Assembly: GCA_902779315.1 (NCBI GenBank)
Contig: CACZBC010000001.1
Span: forward strand, 1 to 64,000
Length of the DNA stretch: 64,000 bases
Origin: an uncultured Bacteroidales bacterium
Lineage (GTDB): Bacteria; Bacteroidota; Bacteroidia; Bacteroidales; Bacteroidaceae
Reading direction: 5' to 3'
The notes beneath the pieces are model-generated. The model was not told where the DNA came from and did not search any database. It was given only the letters and a program-made list of their open reading frames with translations. A program made the translations under genes and the position numbers. Shown here one piece after another: positions 36,692 through 45,473 of the stretch (positions are counted from its first letter, which is position 1; each line of letters begins with the position of its first letter).

Positions 36692-37543
36692 ATGAAGAAT
36701 AATAAACTGCTGAAAAGCCTGATTGCTGTGGTTGTCCTTTTGTTGCTTCTGTTTGCGCAGAAGTATTTCAACCAGAACTCCTCCCGAACCCTCCCAGAAG
36801 AAGAGACTTTATACAATGAGCCTTTCGAAGCGCAAAAGCCGGAAAGCAATCCGAACAATATAATTCTCCCCATTACGGGGAAGATGGAGGGTGTCTTCAT
36901 CGAACACGAAGGTTTCTCCCTGCTTTACGACACCAAGACGATGTGTCCTCGTTGGGTTGCTTGGGAACTGACAGCAGAGGAGACGAGAGGCAGAGTGTCG
37001 CGCGCGGGTGTTGATTTCAAGGAAGATACCAATGTGCCAAAGGAGTATCAAGTCGCTTCTTGGGACTATAATGGAGGCGCGTATGGGCGAGGTCACATGT
37101 GTCCAGCAGGAGACATGAAGTGGAGCAAAGAGGCTATGCAGGATTGTCACTACATGACCAATATCTGCCCTCAGAATGCAGAGCTGAACAAGGTTTGGTG
37201 GGAGCATTTGGAACGCGCTTGTCGCACTTGGGCCAGGCAGGACGGAAGTGTTCAGATCGTGTGTGGTCCAGTCTTTTCCGAGAATCCAAGACATTTCGGA
37301 AAGAAACACAGAATGGCCGTTCCAAAAGGTTTCTACAAGGTTGTCCTCTCGCAGAAGAAGGGTAGGGAGAAGGCTATCGGATTCTACTATACCAACGACG
37401 ATGCCATTCAACCTATGGAAGATGCAGTTCGAAGCGTAGATGATATAGAACGCATGACTGGCATCGATTTCTTCTCCAGCCTTCCAGATGAACAGGAAGA
37501 CAAGCTCGAAGCCATGAGCGACCTCAGGGCTTGGGACAAATAA
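36692..37543 (+). CDS. DNA/RNA non-specific endonuclease (NucA-type)
   Basis: 283 residues with an N-terminal membrane or signal segment (LIAVVVLLLLLFA). The motif YGRGHMCPAGDM contains the catalytic His of the beta-beta-alpha-metal nucleases, followed by NICPQNAELNKVWWEHLE with the metal-binding Asn. Such enzymes degrade extracellular or periplasmic nucleic acid for nutrients. It starts 3 bp after the ferredoxin gene, so the esterase, ferredoxin and nuclease genes look like one transcript. Confidence 0.9.
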   Translation: MKNNKLLKSLIAVVVLLLLLFAQKYFNQNSSRTLPEEETLYNEPFEAQKPESNPNNIILPITGKMEGVFIEHEGFSLLYDTKTMCPRWVAWELTAEETRGRVSRAGVDFKEDTNVPKEYQVASWDYNGGAYGRGHMCPAGDMKWSKEAMQDCHYMTNICPQNAELNKVWWEHLERACRTWARQDGSVQIVCGPVFSENPRHFGKKHRMAVPKGFYKVVLSQKKGREKAIGFYYTNDDAIQPMEDAVRSVDDIERMTGIDFFSSLPDEQEDKLEAMSDLRAWDK

Positions 37544-37557
37544 CCTAAGCCACAATC

Positions 37558-37621
37558 AAAAACATCACACGTGAAGTTTGCGATTTTCACACTTGATGTT
37601 TGCCAACTTCACACGTTAAAT
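37558..37621 (+). repeat. Array D of the 22-bp intergenic repeat
   Basis: Short array (about 3 units) with GC at 37580 and 37602. It uses the variant TTCACACTTGATGTTT/TTCACACGT. It lies between the nuclease gene and the terminator of the SusC operon. Confidence 0.75.
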
Positions 37622-37629
37622 AAAAAAAG

Positions 37630-37662
37630 AGAAAGAGGATGTGCTTGACACATCCTCTTTCT
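37630..37662 (-). terminator. Terminator of the SusC/SusD operon
   Basis: A perfect 14-bp stem (37630-37643 with 37049+600: 37649-37662) around CTTGA. On the minus strand it is followed by CTCTTTTTTTATTT, so it ends the minus-strand operon; the plus-strand side has no T-run. Confidence 0.85.
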
Positions 37663-37677
37663 TAAGATATTAGCCTT

Positions 37678-39612
37678 TTACCAAACCTTCGAGGCGTTCT
37701 TTAGGCCTGACCTCGGCTGGAAGCGCGAAGGCAACTGATAAGGTTTGAACGAGGACTTCATATTGTATTTTTTCTTGAATGCTTTCCTCGGCGCTGCTTC
37801 GGGAGCATCGCCCATGACGAAGGTCTCGGTTATAGGACCGAAGCCCCCTCCTGCTGCGGGGATATAGTATATGCCAGAGAACTCGTAGGTCTTAGTTTCT
37901 TCATCATACTCACCCAGATACTGTGTATATCCAGCATTATAAGCTTCAAGGTCCATGAAGTAAACGTCGCCATAATTCGTTCCTTCGTAAACGTAAGGTT
38001 CGCCCGTATATTGATAGAAGCGAATCTTGCCGTCCTCTGCACTCAACGTGAATTTCAAGCCTTCCTCAGACTTAGCCCAAGGCTTGAGAATGTACTGTTC
38101 TGGCAACTCGTTGCACTGATAGAGTGTAGCATCCGTCGTTCCTTCATAGAAGCTCCCTGCATCTTCAGATAAAGCCTCTACACCATAGGTATAGACACCG
38201 GAACCGAGTTCTGTCCATGTCAGGTTGGCCAGAGTCTCAACGGCTGTACCATACTCCATGTCACCCTTCTTGTTTTGGAAGGTAATCTTCAACTTGATGA
38301 CAGCATCTGTGAAGGAAGAACTACCAGCGCCAATGACACCATAGACATCATCGCCGACAGCTTTGATGCCGAGGTCCTGACTCTCAAGGCCCTCGATAAC
38401 CTTAATCTCTCCGTCGAGCACGCCGAAGATAATGTTCTTACCTTCTGCATAGGGAGCTTCGATGAGATATGGGGTGCCATACAGTTCGGCAAAGCGGTCA
38501 TAGCAACCAGGATTGTCAGCCTCAACATCCTCTTTGGGAACACCCTTATAGAGAGCGACACCATCTTTCGACGTGCCTAACTTCTCAGAAATGAAGGCAC
38601 CGTCGAAGATCTTCTCCCAAGCGAAATCATCGTTAAGAGGAGTGGCAATGTACGGATCGAGATCGGGATTGATGACCAGACAGAAGTTACCACTACTATT
38701 TGAGTCATAAAGACCTAGATTATTATAATTCTCCATGCCCATGAGCAGAGCGTTCTTGGGGAAGGTAATCTTACCATTGGCATACGTACCATAGTTGCCT
38801 TCGATGTAATCATTCTTCTCTTTCTCAATGCCGAGACCTACCATGCTATAGACATACATGAAGCCATAGCCCCAGTCAACACCCAAGTTGCATTTCTTTG
38901 GAATGTACACCTTTTCGGGATCTGTGGCATCAATGAAGATGTAGTAGTCCTGAGACTCGTCCCAGTCGCCTGGGTCGTTCCAAGGATAGTTAGCACCGTA
39001 GGTATTAATTAGGCGGAAATAGCCAGGCATATCGTCACGTTCCTGTACTTTGGTCGGAAAGACTGAATTTCCCACGCCAAAGAAAGTTGTGAGAATATCA
39101 TCGGTGTACATGGCATAGCCCTCGACCTTGTTTCCATCCTCGTCATAGTAGAAACCAACATCGTTCCACTTCACACGAGTTAGTGTCAGGTTGTAAGTGG
39201 CAGCGGAGGAATACTTAGAAACGAATGCGGGATCATCCAACATGATTTGCAAATTGTAGGTAGTACCGACTGCTGCTTGAGGGAAGTTGATAGTAAGAGT
39301 TGCCTCTTCAGCGTTTTCAGCAAATTCTGCCTTACCAACCTCGAAGACTTCATCGGTATTCTTGAGAACCTTGAAGGGAACAGACAAAGCGCCAGCAGCG
39401 TTCCTGCGTTTTACAGTAACGACTACAGTGGTGGGGTCTGCCGGGTCAAGTTCTATCACGGAGTCTGTGATATTGAAGTAGATGTCGGCATAGTCTTTGT
39501 CAGCATCCCAAGTACCACGACCTTCATAATCGTACTCGTCTGAGCAGGATACAGCAGTCAATACCAAAGCACCTGCCAGAAGCGAATAGACATATTTAAA
39601 CATATTCTTCAT
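37678..39612 (-). CDS. SusE/F-like outer-membrane lipoprotein
   Basis: 644 residues. Lipoprotein signal LLAGALVLTAVSC, then an N-terminal Ig-like domain (about 45-150, ending YNLTLTRVKWNDVGFYYDEDG) and a long all-beta body rich in Tyr, Asp and Gly. Position directly after susD, with the lipobox and domain style, fits a surface ligand-binding partner of a SusCD complex. The C-terminal 40 residues are Lys/Arg-rich, which is unusual. The ligand is unknown. Confidence 0.78.
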   Translation of the reverse strand: MKNMFKYVYSLLAGALVLTAVSCSDEYDYEGRGTWDADKDYADIYFNITDSVIELDPADPTTVVVTVKRRNAAGALSVPFKVLKNTDEVFEVGKAEFAENAEEATLTINFPQAAVGTTYNLQIMLDDPAFVSKYSSAATYNLTLTRVKWNDVGFYYDEDGNKVEGYAMYTDDILTTFFGVGNSVFPTKVQERDDMPGYFRLINTYGANYPWNDPGDWDESQDYYIFIDATDPEKVYIPKKCNLGVDWGYGFMYVYSMVGLGIEKEKNDYIEGNYGTYANGKITFPKNALLMGMENYNNLGLYDSNSSGNFCLVINPDLDPYIATPLNDDFAWEKIFDGAFISEKLGTSKDGVALYKGVPKEDVEADNPGCYDRFAELYGTPYLIEAPYAEGKNIIFGVLDGEIKVIEGLESQDLGIKAVGDDVYGVIGAGSSSFTDAVIKLKITFQNKKGDMEYGTAVETLANLTWTELGSGVYTYGVEALSEDAGSFYEGTTDATLYQCNELPEQYILKPWAKSEEGLKFTLSAEDGKIRFYQYTGEPYVYEGTNYGDVYFMDLEAYNAGYTQYLGEYDEETKTYEFSGIYYIPAAGGGFGPITETFVMGDAPEAAPRKAFKKKYNMKSSFKPYQLPSRFQPRSGLKNASKVW

Positions 39613-39648
39613 AATTATTATCTTTTATCTGTTATTAACATGCAATTC

Positions 39649-41283
39649 CTAATTAGCAAAGGTGCCAATGGGAGTAGGACCCATGACAGCCTGAGTCGGA
39701 TCTGGGTTGTTCTTACCCTCCAGTGCAACATTCGACTGCACCTCGGCCTGAGGAATAACCAATGTCCATGTGGGCTTAATACCCTTACAGTTAACTTTGA
39801 ATTCGTCGGTAGGAGCGTTGGTGCCCTCGTAGTTCTGAATCACGTCAGGCTGCAAGCGCTTGGCCGATGGGAATGCCCATCCCTCGCCCCACGACTCGAT
39901 ACGCATCTGGGTGAGCACCTCCAACTGGAAGGCACGTAGGTCTGTTGCGCTAAAGTTGTAGCTGGGATCGCGATAGCTCCTCATGAAACTGTTGAGCAGT
40001 GAAACACCAGCACTAACCCCCTCGGAAGCGCCAACAGCTTCGGCCTGAATCAGGTAGAGTTCCTCTAAACGCATTACGGATACATCAGAAGCACCACCGA
40101 TGCTGTAGGTTTCATAGTCGCCGTTCAGGCAGCGGAACTTGAGGCTGGCATAAGCAGGAGCAGCTTCTACCCAATCCTTGTCGCGACAGGTTCTGTAGTC
40201 TGCATAGTCATATTTCTTGGGGTTCAAGAACCAATTCTTACGATAATCCTTGTCAGACATGTGGTCGTAGAGCGACTTGTCGATACAAGGCTGCGTCAGT
40301 TTAGCATAGCCCCATGCGGCCTCACTAGACAACCATCCTACGTAGTTACACAGGTTGCCCATGTTCTCAGGATCATAGTGAATATACCACAGCCAACTGG
40401 AAACAGCCTTCGAGAAGGCAGAAGTCTCGTCAATCAACTCTTCAGCAGTCATGGGCTTTGCCTTCATATTGGTGGTAGCTTCTTCGATAGCCTTACCTGC
40501 ATACTGGGCAGCTTCAGCATACTTGCCATCGAGCAGATAAACCTTAGCCTTTAGGCCATAGACAACGGCCAAGCTAGGAACCAAGCGATTATTGCTCTTG
40601 TAATCTGTCAGGCACTCCTCGGCCTTGTTGAGGTCGGAGAGGATGAATGCAATCATCTCGTCGTGAGGAACACGTGGGTTGTTCTTTGCCTGCTCTGCAG
40701 TAGTGGTCGGCAGTACGAAAGGCACGGTAAGATTCTTCACAGCTGACACGTCGGTGTAGATATTCTCTACCGGCTCATAGAGCGCCGTAAGTAGATAGTA
40801 CTCGTAAGCCCGACAAGCGTATGCCATGCCTGCATAAACCTTCTGGGCGGGAGCAGCGGTTTCGAGGTCAACCACACCAATGATATCGTTGGCTGACTTG
40901 ATGAATTTATACAACGTAAACCAAGGAATAAAAGAGAAGTCCGTGGTTTCGCCGATGTCTTGAACCGTATTGTAACGGCGATACCAGTCGTAACCTGCGT
41001 TGTCAGGAATACCTGGGTATATGTCGCCCAACAATTCTGTCTGGATAATCATCATTGAAGGCAGAGCCATGTCAATCTCAGTCACCTGATCACCATAGAC
41101 CAAATAGCCCCGTGACATCTGTGAAGATATACCGTTGACAGCACCTTCCAAAGCGCTAGGAGATTCAGAGATCATCTCTGCAGTAGCTGTAGAACTCTCG
41201 GGGATGGTCTCGTCGATACATCCTGTCAGAGCAAAAACTGCAGTCAGAGCCAGCGCTGAATATATTTTATTAATCTTTTTCAT
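39649..41283 (-). CDS. susD: SusD/RagB-family surface lipoprotein
   Basis: 544 residues with lipoprotein signal AVFALTGC. SusD features are the TPR-like helices (RAYEYYLLTALYEPVEN, AEAAQYAGKAIEEA) and a C-terminal RIESWGEGWAFPSAKR segment typical of SusD/RagB C-terminal domains. It caps the SusC channel and binds the ligand at the cell surface. It lies 23 bp after susC and is followed by the lipoprotein. No glycoside hydrolase or lyase gene adjoins the operon, so the ligand could be a peptide or an oligosaccharide degraded by enzymes encoded elsewhere. Confidence 0.93.
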   Translation of the reverse strand: MKKINKIYSALALTAVFALTGCIDETIPESSTATAEMISESPSALEGAVNGISSQMSRGYLVYGDQVTEIDMALPSMMIIQTELLGDIYPGIPDNAGYDWYRRYNTVQDIGETTDFSFIPWFTLYKFIKSANDIIGVVDLETAAPAQKVYAGMAYACRAYEYYLLTALYEPVENIYTDVSAVKNLTVPFVLPTTTAEQAKNNPRVPHDEMIAFILSDLNKAEECLTDYKSNNRLVPSLAVVYGLKAKVYLLDGKYAEAAQYAGKAIEEATTNMKAKPMTAEELIDETSAFSKAVSSWLWYIHYDPENMGNLCNYVGWLSSEAAWGYAKLTQPCIDKSLYDHMSDKDYRKNWFLNPKKYDYADYRTCRDKDWVEAAPAYASLKFRCLNGDYETYSIGGASDVSVMRLEELYLIQAEAVGASEGVSAGVSLLNSFMRSYRDPSYNFSATDLRAFQLEVLTQMRIESWGEGWAFPSAKRLQPDVIQNYEGTNAPTDEFKVNCKGIKPTWTLVIPQAEVQSNVALEGKNNPDPTQAVMGPTPIGTFAN

Positions 41284-41306
41284 ATCTTTACTATTTATTC
41301 TTTAGT

Positions 41307-44300
41307 TTAGAATGTAACCGTAGCACCAATTGAGATGGTTCTCATAGGAGAGTAGCGCGTAGCATTAGTTGTGTTTGTAAACGACTGACGCGGATCAAAG
41401 CCCTTACGCTTAGAGAAGTAAGCAACATTCTCACAAGCGAGATATAGACGCAGCTTCTCAATCAGAGCTTTACGTGTCAGTCTAGCAGGGAAGGTGTAAC
41501 CGAAGTTAATGTTCTCAATGTTCAGGTAACTTGCTGTCGTCAAGAATCGTGACGATGCTGCTCCCGAGTAAAGGTCGTTGAACATGAAGCGAGGAATGCA
41601 TGAAGAAGTATTGGTTGGATTCCATGCATTGAGGATGTCCTCGTGAATCTGATAACCGGCATGGTTAGAGTTCGGTGAAGACATGAATTGTGCATAAGTA
41701 CCGTCATACTGCTTGCCGCCTAACTGATAAGAGAAGTTCATAGAGAAGTCAAAGCCGTAAGCCTCGATCGTGGTACCGAAGCCACCAAATACAGGAGGTA
41801 CTGTGCTCTTCCCTAGCATATAGTAGTCAGCTTCGGAATACGTCTTGGTAGTCTCGCGACCAGTCCAATTTCCATCAGCGTCGAAGGTGTTCTTATACCA
41901 TCTGGGCTGACCGTCTTGGGGGTCAACACCTGCGAAGTCTTTGAAATACCATGTGTAGATAGACTGACCTTCCGTGATATAGAAATTGTAGTCAGGATCT
42001 GCATAACCCTCGTAGGCTTTACCGTCTGTGCCATAGACTTTCGATACCTTCTTGTCGTCAGCCAACTTGGTAATGCGGTTCTTCAGGGTAGAGAAGTTCA
42101 AATGCAAATCCCAGTTGATATTCTTGGTCTTCAGTACATTGTAGTTCAAGTCGAGTTCAAAGCCAGTGTTGTACATGTCACCAACGTTATCGTAGTATCG
42201 TGAATAACCCAGTGAAGGAGCAACAGAGAAAGAGAACAGCATGTCCGAAGTCTTACGATAGTAGTATTCCAACGAACCTGTCAACCTCTTAAACAGACGG
42301 AAATCAAAGCCTGTATTGAAGTTGGTATTAGTTTCCCAAGTGATGCCCTCGGAACCCTTTTCGCTGAATGCAGTGCCGATATTACCAGAAGAGTTGCTGA
42401 TGGTATAGGTGTCTGTGTAGAAATAAGAGTTCAGTTCATCGTCTCTGTAGATATTGTCATTACCTTGAGAACCGATTGAGACCTTGAATTTCAGTTCGTC
42501 AACCCATGAAGCCTTGAACCACTTTTCCTTGTTCATCAGCCAGGCTGCGCCCAACGACCAGAACGTGCCCCAACGATGGTCGGGATGGAAGCGTGAAGAG
42601 GCATCACGACGTATAGAGGCCGAACCGAAATAACGGGTATCGTAGTCATACTGTGCACGTGCAAACCAACCTTCGTTGTTGTAGCGCTCCTTGTAGGAAT
42701 TAGCGCTTTGGCCATCAACGACAGCGCCACCCAATTCCTTGTTGTCCTGAGAGAACATCTTCGATTTGCTGGCATACAGATAAGAGTATGTTCGGTCGAA
42801 ATACTCATGACCTACCATTACGTTCAGATTGTGAACATCCTTAAACGTATGTGTATAGTTCAAAATTTGCTGAGCGTTGTAGTCGTAAGAACGAGTATGA
42901 TATTTTTCAACCGTACCGCCAGTGGTATTAAATTGTCCATAATAAGGATTATAGACGTATGTACTACGAGTCTCGTCGAGGTTTGCAGTAGCATTAGCAG
43001 TAAATACCAAACCAGGCAACAGAGTGATATCGGCAAAGCCATGAGCGCTAAAGGCATTACCCTCATAATTGCGGGTGTTCAGGCGAACATCCTGTACGGG
43101 GTTGGCATCACCAATGAACGGACGTGTCAGTCCTGGGTCATCATAAGTAGAGGTGGGACCTGTACCATAGTCCATAATCTTGTTTCCATACTCGTCAACC
43201 TTGATGTTGCCCTGTCCATCACGTACCCAAATAGGATAGATGGGAGCAATCTGGCTGGTGAAAGCCCATATGTTGCCGGTAGAGGTGCTGGTTCCATTGT
43301 TACCCAAAGAGTTACCATTGAAATGGGTATAAGACATATTAGCACCTACTTTCAGCCACTTCTTGGCCTGATAGTCTGCACGCAGACGACCGGTGAGGCG
43401 CTTTAAGTCAGAATTCGTTGTGATACCCTCATTGTTCAGATAGCCTAAAGAACTGAAGAAATTGGTCTTCTCATTGGAGGCGCTAACAGAGAGGTTATAC
43501 TCTTGGCGAGCACCTGTGCGTGTGCCAACGTCTTCCCAATCATCGGGGGTAACCCAATAGTCGTTGCCATTGTTGTTAACGATACGACCCAGCGTTGCAT
43601 TGGGATTCAACTTACCGTCACGGCCAATGAGGTACTGACCTTCTGGATAAGTCCAGATGTTGTATCCTAAACCACCTTGTGCTGCAGGGCCAAACAAATT
43701 CTCATTAGCCATCTGCCAAGCTTCTACAGCACTATAGCCTTTGTTAAGATAGTAGTCGTTGACTGCTCCATACTGCATCTCGTAGTATTTCTCAGGGCTA
43801 TTAATGGTTTTGTAGTGCTTTAGAGCACGAGTATTCCAACCATATTTGGCATCGAGTGTCACCTTAGCCTCTCCATATTTAGCCTTCTTTGTGGTAATCA
43901 TGATAACGCCATTGGCACCACGAGCACCATACAGAGCATTGGAGGCGGCATCTTTTAAGACTGTCATCGACTCAACATCGTTGGGATTCAGGTTGCTGAT
44001 GTCACCGCTATAAGGTGCTCCGTCAACGATAATCAACGGATCCTTACCGGCATTCAGAGAGCCGAAGCCGCGAATACGGATGGTAGATGTCCGTTCGGGA
44101 GCACCAGATGCCGATGTCAATTGAACGCCTGGAACAGCACCAGCTAGTGCATTCGTAACACTCGTCACCTGAGACTTCGCCAGTTCTTCGGCACCCACCA
44201 CTTTGGCAGAACCCGTAAAAGCCGACTTTTTAGCAGTACCGAAAGCGACGACAATCACTTCGTCCATGGCCTTTGTCTCAGTCTCCATGAGGACTTTCAT

Positions 44301-44564
44301 TCCGTCACGGGCGACAATAGTTGCAGGCTTCATACCCATAAAGCTAAAAGTCAAGTTTTTCTGATTTTCGGGAAGTGTGATTGTAAACTTACCGTCGTCG
44401 TCAGTCAGCACCCCGATGTTGGTATCAGGAACGCGGACGGTGACTCCAATCAGAGGCTCACTCGTCTCAGAATCGACTACAGTACCTGTAATCTGCTTCT
44501 GGGCCAGTGCCATGCTTGCTGTCATCAACATACAAGCTAGGATTGAAAGGAATTTTTTACCCAT
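41307..44564 (-). CDS. susC: SusC/RagA-family TonB-linked outer-membrane transporter
   Basis: 1085 residues. Signal peptide, carboxypeptidase-like N-terminal domain (about 24-95; ITGTVVDSETSEPLIGVTV), TonB box region (MDEVIVVAFGT), plug (about 110-225; TSTIRIRGFGSLNAGKDPLI, NALYGARGANGVI) and a large beta-barrel ending in VTF. It imports ligands captured by SusD using TonB energy. There is no N-terminal secretin or anti-sigma segment, and no ECF sigma gene lies nearby, so regulation is not of the trans-envelope type. A long (about 115 nt) leader precedes it. Confidence 0.95.
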   Translation of the reverse strand: MGKKFLSILACMLMTASMALAQKQITGTVVDSETSEPLIGVTVRVPDTNIGVLTDDDGKFTITLPENQKNLTFSFMGMKPATIVARDGMKVLMETETKAMDEVIVVAFGTAKKSAFTGSAKVVGAEELAKSQVTSVTNALAGAVPGVQLTSASGAPERTSTIRIRGFGSLNAGKDPLIIVDGAPYSGDISNLNPNDVESMTVLKDAASNALYGARGANGVIMITTKKAKYGEAKVTLDAKYGWNTRALKHYKTINSPEKYYEMQYGAVNDYYLNKGYSAVEAWQMANENLFGPAAQGGLGYNIWTYPEGQYLIGRDGKLNPNATLGRIVNNNGNDYWVTPDDWEDVGTRTGARQEYNLSVSASNEKTNFFSSLGYLNNEGITTNSDLKRLTGRLRADYQAKKWLKVGANMSYTHFNGNSLGNNGTSTSTGNIWAFTSQIAPIYPIWVRDGQGNIKVDEYGNKIMDYGTGPTSTYDDPGLTRPFIGDANPVQDVRLNTRNYEGNAFSAHGFADITLLPGLVFTANATANLDETRSTYVYNPYYGQFNTTGGTVEKYHTRSYDYNAQQILNYTHTFKDVHNLNVMVGHEYFDRTYSYLYASKSKMFSQDNKELGGAVVDGQSANSYKERYNNEGWFARAQYDYDTRYFGSASIRRDASSRFHPDHRWGTFWSLGAAWLMNKEKWFKASWVDELKFKVSIGSQGNDNIYRDDELNSYFYTDTYTISNSSGNIGTAFSEKGSEGITWETNTNFNTGFDFRLFKRLTGSLEYYYRKTSDMLFSFSVAPSLGYSRYYDNVGDMYNTGFELDLNYNVLKTKNINWDLHLNFSTLKNRITKLADDKKVSKVYGTDGKAYEGYADPDYNFYITEGQSIYTWYFKDFAGVDPQDGQPRWYKNTFDADGNWTGRETTKTYSEADYYMLGKSTVPPVFGGFGTTIEAYGFDFSMNFSYQLGGKQYDGTYAQFMSSPNSNHAGYQIHEDILNAWNPTNTSSCIPRFMFNDLYSGAASSRFLTTASYLNIENINFGYTFPARLTRKALIEKLRLYLACENVAYFSKRKGFDPRQSFTNTTNATRYSPMRTISIGATVTF

Positions 44565-44679
44565 GTTGTTTTGTTTAAGTAAATAATAATATAATAATGT
44601 AATGTTTTCTGCTTCTTTGCTATAAATGTTGCGCGTTTAAAGCAAGGTCTTTTCTGGTTTAACATTTATTTTATTTGCG

Positions 44680-44687
44680 CAAAATTA
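44680..44687 (-). promoter_or_regulatory. -7 box of the SusC operon
   Basis: TAATTTTG on the minus strand. It gives a 110-115 nt 5' leader for susC. The leader and the 180 bp upstream (to 44870) are AT-rich and hold no reading frame I can support. Confidence 0.6.
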
Positions 44688-44870
44688 CATAAAAATTTCA
44701 AATATGCTATCAAAAACATTAAATATTTTTAAATCTGAATGTCATTTTAACATGAAAAATTCACATTTTTGACCATTTTGAGCAAAAAGTTTCTCTTTTT
44801 GAGGAAAGGGCACTTCCTCTTTTTTTATCTTTTTAACACGGCAAATTGCAAACACGAGGTAAGCGGTTGG

Positions 44871-44980
44871 TAAAATTTAACACGTCAACTTTGCCAACAT
44901 AGCACGTTACGATAGCAAACGTAACACTATACGTTTGCCAACATATAACGTTACGTTTGCGATTTAACTATGTTACGTTT
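44871..44980 (+). repeat. Array E of the 22-bp intergenic repeat (5 units)
   Basis: Units at 44871, 44893, 44915, 44937 and 44959, each exactly 22 bp. The unit at 44915-44938 (with the next GC) is a perfect dyad: GCAAACGTA and TACGTTTGC around ACACTA. It lies upstream of the SusC promoter and downstream of the thioesterase gene. Confidence 0.9.
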
Positions 44981-45017
44981 TCTAACAAATAGGGGGATGC
45001 TCCCTGGTAGAGGGAAG

Positions 45018-45449
45018 CTACTTCTTCAATCCATCGTATTGGCAAATGGCTTGGCGCCAATTGTCTGGGAAAGGCATGGATTTGTGGTTGACCAAGTCGT
45101 AGAGCACCATGACGGAGAGGCAACGGCATTTCACTTCCTGCGTATCCATGTTGATGATGTCCTGTTCCAACTGGAAACTCTTGTTGCCAATCTTCGTGAC
45201 TCTGGTTCTGGCTGCAATGTGTTCGCCAGCCTTGATTTGCGAGAGGAACTCAGCCTCGATCTTCACCACCACAATAGCCACACTTTCCCAATCGACATCT
45301 TTGCAGACAGCAGCAAAATAGTCAGTCTTGGCCGTATCGTAGAACTGGAAATAGATGGTGTTGTTTACGTGCCCAAACTTGTCTACGTCATTGAAACGTA
45401 TCTGGATAGGCAATACATGCCTGAAAACTTTACTTGCTTCTTGTGCCAT
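45018..45449 (-). CDS. Hotdog-fold acyl-CoA thioesterase (YbgC-like)
   Basis: 143 residues, normal for 4HBT/YbgC enzymes. The active-site segment RFNDVDKFGHVNNTIYFQFYDTAK carries the Asp and His pattern of the family. It hydrolyses acyl-CoA or acyl-ACP thioesters in the cytoplasm; the physiological substrate is not evident. It lies 24 bp downstream of the ABC exporter gene on the same strand and is probably cotranscribed. Confidence 0.88.
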   Translation of the reverse strand: MAQEASKVFRHVLPIQIRFNDVDKFGHVNNTIYFQFYDTAKTDYFAAVCKDVDWESVAIVVVKIEAEFLSQIKAGEHIAARTRVTKIGNKSFQLEQDIINMDTQEVKCRCLSVMVLYDLVNHKSMPFPDNWRQAICQYDGLKK

Positions 45450-45473
45450 GATTATCGTTTTTCTGTTATTGTC

